From positions 1 through 15,676 of the forward strand of contig CALAYR010000019.1 in NCBI GenBank assembly GCA_937894805.1: a stretch of DNA of 15,676 nucleotides, in the 5' to 3' direction. This DNA is from an uncultured Acidimicrobiaceae bacterium. Lineage in GTDB: Bacteria; Actinomycetota; Acidimicrobiia; Acidimicrobiales; RAAP-2. The number at the start of each line of letters is the position of its first letter. Position 1 is the stretch's first letter. The notes below the pieces were generated by a model, which made no database searches, was not told the DNA's origin, and saw only the letters and a list, made by a program, of their open reading frames with translations. Position numbers and translations under genes: made by a program. Below are positions 12,623-15,676 of this stretch, one piece after another.

Positions 12623-13975
12623 GTGTCCGTGAGCGCCAATCGAGACCACATGTCGTCCTACGACCGCGAACGCGCCAGTGTCTTTCACTCCTGGTCGGCC
12701 CAGAACGCCATCACGCCATTCATGGTGGCCGGCGGCGATGGCAGTTTCGTACTAGGCGAGGATGGCGAGCGCTATCTCGACTTTTCGTCCCAGCTGGTCA
12801 ACACCAACCTCGGTCATCAGCACCCCGCGATTGTGGACGCGATTGTGAACCAGGCCCAAGAGTTGGCCACGATTGCCCCGCAGCATGGCTACCGCTCACG
12901 GTACGAAGCGGCCGAGATGATTTTGGATCGTGCCTTCGAAGGGGCCGCCAAAGTTTTCTTCACCAACGGCGGTACCGAAGCAGTGGAGCACGCTGTTCGC
13001 ATGGCGCGCCTCCACACGGGGCGACCCAAGGTGCTCGCCACCTACCGCAGTTACCACGGCGCTACCGCGACCTCCATCAACCTCACTGGTGATCCCCGTC
13101 GTTGGACGACCGACACCGCCAGTGCTGGTGTTGTTCACTTCTTCGGACCATTTCTTTATCGCAGTGAATTTCACGCCACCACCGAGGCCGAAGAGTGCGC
13201 ACGCGCCCTGCAGCATCTCGAGCGCACCATTGAGTCCGAAGGTCCAGCCACGATTGCGGCGATCATCTTGGAGTCAGTGCCCGGGACGGCCGGCATTATG
13301 GTCCCACCAGCTGGCTATCTCGCCGGAGTTCGTGCCCTCTGTGACAAGTACGGCATTCTCTACATCGCCGATGAAGTGATGGCCGGCTTTGGTCGCACCG
13401 GTGCGTGGTTTGCCTTCCAGCACTTTGGCATCACCCCCGATCTCGTCACGTTCGCCAAGGGTGTGAACTCGGGTTACGTCCCACTCGGTGGAGTCATCAT
13501 CAGCGAGGCGGTTTCGGCCACCTTCGGAGATCGCGTCTACCCCGGTGGCCTTACGTACTCCGGTCACCCCCTCGCCTGCGCCGCAGCCGTTGGCTCAATG
13601 AGCTTTATGACCGAGGCCCACGTGGTGGAACACGCCAAGTCACTCGGTGACGACATCATCCGCCCCGAGCTCCTCGCGATGCAGGAGCGCCACCCTGCCA
13701 TTGGTGAGATTCGCGGTCTCGGCGTCATGTTCGCGATTGAACTGGTGAAGGACCGCGCCACCAAGGAGCCACTCGCCCCGTACGGTGCTTCTTCGCCAGC
13801 CATGAACGAGGTGATTGCGGCCTGTCGTGCCGAGAAGCTCTTGATCTTTGCGAACTTCAATCGCCTTCACGTCGTCCCGCCGTGCAACATTTCGGCCGAT
13901 GACCTTCGCGATGGTCTGTCCCGACTCGATCGGGCACTCGCCGTAGCGGACCGTCACTACACCGGCAAGTCGTGA
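12623..13975 (+). CDS. Class III pyridoxal-phosphate aminotransferase
   Basis: Fold-type I, class III (omega-type) aminotransferase, 450 aa, cytoplasmic. PLP-site residues are present: GGTEA (116-120) for the phosphate, YHG (144-146), the conserved E217, D250 of ILYIADEV, and the Schiff-base lysine K279 in TFAKGVNSGYVPLGG. The N-terminal FHSWSAQNAITP and DFSSQLVNTNLGHQHP resemble actinobacterial members annotated as aspartate-aminotransferase-family or taurine/beta-alanine:pyruvate enzymes; the amino donor is not decided. Two starts are possible: GTG 12623 and GTG 12629. The AAAGGG ribosome site (12615-12620) lies 2 bases from the first and 8 from the second, so 12629 is the better start. The stop overlaps the thioesterase start (GTGA). 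Confidence 0.93.
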   Translation: MSVSANRDHMSSYDRERASVFHSWSAQNAITPFMVAGGDGSFVLGEDGERYLDFSSQLVNTNLGHQHPAIVDAIVNQAQELATIAPQHGYRSRYEAAEMILDRAFEGAAKVFFTNGGTEAVEHAVRMARLHTGRPKVLATYRSYHGATATSINLTGDPRRWTTDTASAGVVHFFGPFLYRSEFHATTEAEECARALQHLERTIESEGPATIAAIILESVPGTAGIMVPPAGYLAGVRALCDKYGILYIADEVMAGFGRTGAWFAFQHFGITPDLVTFAKGVNSGYVPLGGVIISEAVSATFGDRVYPGGLTYSGHPLACAAAVGSMSFMTEAHVVEHAKSLGDDIIRPELLAMQERHPAIGEIRGLGVMFAIELVKDRATKEPLAPYGASSPAMNEVIAACRAEKLLIFANFNRLHVVPPCNISADDLRDGLSRLDRALAVADRHYTGKS

Positions 13976-14598
13976 GTGTTGCCGCTCGGCGCGACGCCGC
14001 CACAGCCCTACGACAACTCAGTCACCTCTTCGTAGGACGAGAACTCACCGACGAACAACTCGTGGAGTTGACTGATGTGGTCACCGCCTGGATTCAACGG
14101 GCCGATGCACAGCCAGCCCGCATTCGTGAGTTTCCCGCCGATCGCATTCGGGCCTGGCAGGAGGGCGTCTCGCTCCCCGAGGGCGCGCGACCCACGGGTT
14201 TTCCTGACTCGGTCGTGACTGGCGATTCCAATCCCATGGGACTGGCCGCCCGCCAATGGAATGAGGGTGAGGTCGCCTACGCCGAAGCGACGTTCGACCG
14301 CGCCTTCGAGGGGGCACCCGGTCGGGGTCACGGGGGCATTCTCGCCGCCCTCTTGGATGAGACGATGGGTCGCATTCCGGCCATCTTCGGATCGCTGGCC
14401 TTTACCGGACGACTCGAAATTTCCTACCGAGCACCCACACCGCTCTATCGTCCCATCATGGCCAAGGCCTGGTGCACCCGCCGGGAGGGACGTAAATTCC
14501 ACATTCACGCCGAGATTCATGACGGCGAAACGTTGGTGGCCGAGGCCACGGCTCTCTTTATCGCCGTTGATCTCTCGAAGTTCTTACCGTCGAGCTAA
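13972..14598 (+). CDS. PaaI-type hotdog thioesterase, longer N-terminus
   Basis: Single hotdog-domain thioesterase, 208 aa. The active-site region GRGHGGILAALLDETMG carries H120-G-G and D129/E130, as in PaaI-type acyl-CoA thioesterases. The family core is about 140 residues; here roughly 75 extra residues precede it, mostly predicted helical and charged, with a region FPADRIRAWQEG. GTG start at 13972 overlaps the aminotransferase stop as GTGA, so the two are translated together and probably serve one pathway. Its TAA stop is nested with the TAG of the convergent DUF305 gene. Substrate unknown; removal of CoA from an acid derived from the aminotransferase product is one possibility. Confidence 0.87.
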   Translation: MSVAARRDAATALRQLSHLFVGRELTDEQLVELTDVVTAWIQRADAQPARIREFPADRIRAWQEGVSLPEGARPTGFPDSVVTGDSNPMGLAARQWNEGEVAYAEATFDRAFEGAPGRGHGGILAALLDETMGRIPAIFGSLAFTGRLEISYRAPTPLYRPIMAKAWCTRREGRKFHIHAEIHDGETLVAEATALFIAVDLSKFLPSS

Positions 14599-15152
14599 CG
14601 CGAGTTCATACTCCGCTGGAGAACAGCGATTTCATTGCGCTGCACTGTGACCATGTCGCGAGCGAGCTGTCGAACTGTTCGGTTCACTCCCGAGGTTGCC
14701 ACGTCTTGGGCCATGGCGATGGCTCCACGGTGGTGGGCAATCATGGCGCGGGCCCACGATTGATCAAAGGCCGGGCCGTGCTGTTTGCCGAGTACGACGA
14801 GCTCGTCGCGCGTCAACATCCCATCCATCATGTCGCCGTGATCGTGCATCGTGCTCGACTCACCCCAGCGACGCAAGAGGTCTGACAACGTAGCAACTTC
14901 CGTCGATTGCGCCATCTTGATTTCATTCGCGAGATTCCGTAACTGCTCGCTGGCGTGCCGCGACGGATTCAAGGCCATGTCAGCCATATCGACGGCCTGT
15001 TCGTGATGGGGAATCATCATCTGGGCAAACATGACGTCTGTGGCGTTATACGTCGGGCGGTTGGTAGTGCCGTTGCCTCTAAAAACAGCCACGCCCGCAA
15101 CTACGGCCACAACTGCTACCGCAGCGATGAAGGCGATACGAGGCAGTTTCAC
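14595..15152 (-). CDS. DUF305 protein, membrane-anchored four-helix bundle
   Basis: 185 aa, with an N-terminal signal or anchor helix (residues 5-24, lacking a lipobox cysteine) followed by two ferritin-like helical repeats. The DUF305 signatures are clear: FAQMMIPHHEQAVDMADMA (H49, H50, E51) and, in the second repeat, ARAMIAHHRGAIAMAQD (H140, H141). A His/Met/Asp-rich linker MHDHGDMMDGM (102-112) lies between them. Members are often found with copper or other metal functions outside the cytoplasm, but none is proven here. GTG start at 15152 has a GGAG ribosome site five bases upstream. It is probably co-transcribed with the PaaI-type gene 33 bp upstream. The stop overlaps that of the convergent thioesterase. 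Confidence 0.93.
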   Translation of the reverse strand: MKLPRIAFIAAVAVVAVVAGVAVFRGNGTTNRPTYNATDVMFAQMMIPHHEQAVDMADMALNPSRHASEQLRNLANEIKMAQSTEVATLSDLLRRWGESSTMHDHGDMMDGMLTRDELVVLGKQHGPAFDQSWARAMIAHHRGAIAMAQDVATSGVNRTVRQLARDMVTVQRNEIAVLQRSMNSR

Positions 15153-15185
15153 GATTTCTCCGTTCGCCGCTAGTTGGTAAGTGGA

Positions 15186-15629
15186 CTATTCCTCAACGTG
15201 GCGGTGGAGCAGAAAGGTCGCGGTGCCCCGACTAATGACACCGCCCTCGGCGTCACGGATGTAGGACTCGCCGTATGCGACCTGGCGACCGATCCGAGTG
15301 ACTTCGCCGCGGAACGTGTACTTCTCACCACGCTTGGCACCCCGCATGAACTCGGTCTTCATCTCGATGGTGGCCTTGGTCCGGTCCTTGCCGTAGAGGG
15401 CCGAGTTGATTGCGAAGTTAATAATGGCGTCTAGCAAGATGGCCTGGACTCCGCCCTGGACTCCGCCATGGGGATTACAGGCCAATTCGGTGGCGTCGAG
15501 TTCACCCTCGGCCCAGCCCAAATCTTCGCCGTCAACCCCGTAGGCCGTGATTTTTGCGCCTACGGCGTCAATAATGGCCATTCCGCCATTACCCAGCCAT
15601 CGGTCCATATTTTTACGTTCAGAACTCAC
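15186..15629 (-). CDS. PaaI-type hotdog thioesterase, short form
   Basis: 147 aa, the normal length of a PaaI/YdiI-type acyl-CoA thioesterase that works as a tetramer of hotdog folds in the cytoplasm. The helix region reads CNPHGGVQGGVQAILLDAI, with N52, H54-G-G and the acidic D67. The segment KATIEMKTEFMRGAKRGEKY gives the usual second strand and turn. GTG start at 15629 lies seven bases after a TATCGT box, so the mRNA is probably leaderless; an in-frame ATG eight codons in is less likely. First gene of a likely two-gene unit with DUF305. It is the third thioesterase in 4 kb, and it is not close in sequence to the other two. Confidence 0.9.
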   Translation of the reverse strand: MSSERKNMDRWLGNGGMAIIDAVGAKITAYGVDGEDLGWAEGELDATELACNPHGGVQGGVQAILLDAIINFAINSALYGKDRTKATIEMKTEFMRGAKRGEKYTFRGEVTRIGRQVAYGESYIRDAEGGVISRGTATFLLHRHVEE

Positions 15630-15636
15630 CCCTGTG

Positions 15637-15642
15637 ACGATA
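15637..15642 (-). promoter_or_regulatory. -10 box for leaderless PaaI-type thioesterase mRNA
   Basis: On the minus strand: TATCGT, then seven bases (CACAGGG), then GTG. It matches TANNNT at leaderless spacing. The AGGG in the gap is too close to the start to serve as a ribosome site. Confidence 0.5.
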
Positions 15643-15676
15643 CTTTCTCGGGCTGGCTAGGATTTCGCAGTTGGCA

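Noticed and set aside
12927..14319. Same seven residues DRAFEGA in the aminotransferase and in the PaaI-type thioesterase
   Set aside because: The shared segment is short, the codons differ and the flanking sequences do not match, so it does not indicate a duplication or recombination.
14008..14520. Open frame of 170 codons on the minus strand inside the PaaI-type thioesterase
   Set aside because: Antisense to the conserved hotdog active-site region; no family features.
1..15676. CRISPR array, insertion sequence, prophage or rRNA
   Set aside because: No spaced identical repeats, transposase, phage or rRNA motifs were seen on either strand.

Overview
The window looks like a piece of chromosome from a high-GC Gram-positive bacterium (Actinomycetota), probably of the Acidimicrobiia type. 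The evidence is a moderately high GC content, tightly packed genes, a large excess of GTG start codons (13 of 19 protein genes), repeated TANNNT boxes 6-8 bases before start codons (the leaderless-mRNA layout common in Actinobacteria), and an ABC exporter placed beside the haem O/haem A synthase genes, as in mycobacteria. The lineage is an inference from style and gene content. No rRNA or species-level marker is present.

Layout. (1) 1-1280, minus: serS, cut at its 3' end by the window edge. (2) 1308-5441: a respiratory-assembly block. A two-gene ABC exporter (plus) converges on ctaB and a TlpA/ResA-like thioredoxin (minus). ctaB is divergent from ctaA (plus) across a 42-bp region that holds two overlapping promoters and a possible six-codon leader ORF coupled to ctaA. 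(3) 5438-9101: metabolic genes. A Gfo/Idh/MocA dehydrogenase is coupled to ctaA. It is followed by an SsuD-like flavin monooxygenase (minus), a divergent serine hydrolase of the beta-lactamase fold, and a DoxX-like membrane protein. (4) 9200-10822: a small accessory patch with a vapBC toxin-antitoxin pair behind a perfect operator palindrome, and a four-repeat membrane protein of the COG4705/DUF347 type. (5) 10885-10957 tRNA-Ala(TGC), a PQ-loop-like membrane protein (minus), a double-hotdog thioesterase (plus), and 12489-12565 tRNA-Ile(GAT). (6) 12623-14598: a class III aminotransferase coupled to a PaaI-type thioesterase. (7) 14595-15629, minus: a second PaaI-type thioesterase followed by a DUF305 protein.

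How the genes work together. CtaB makes haem O from haem B, and CtaA makes haem A from haem O. The TlpA-like protein probably handles thiols of cytochrome or CuA centres outside the membrane. The adjacent exporter is a repeated neighbour of ctaA in Actinobacteria whose cargo is unknown to me. The right-hand third groups three hotdog thioesterases with one aminotransferase, which hints at amino-acid or acyl-CoA catabolism, but no substrate can be read from the sequence.

No gene-free stretch exceeds about 150 bases. I found no CRISPR array, insertion sequence, prophage or obvious new multi-gene system. The most unusual signals are regulatory (the leaderless mini-ORF ahead of ctaA, the vapBC operator inside its promoter, and the structured RNA between tRNA-Ile and the aminotransferase), plus the exact 2x2 internal repeat of the COG4705-type membrane protein.
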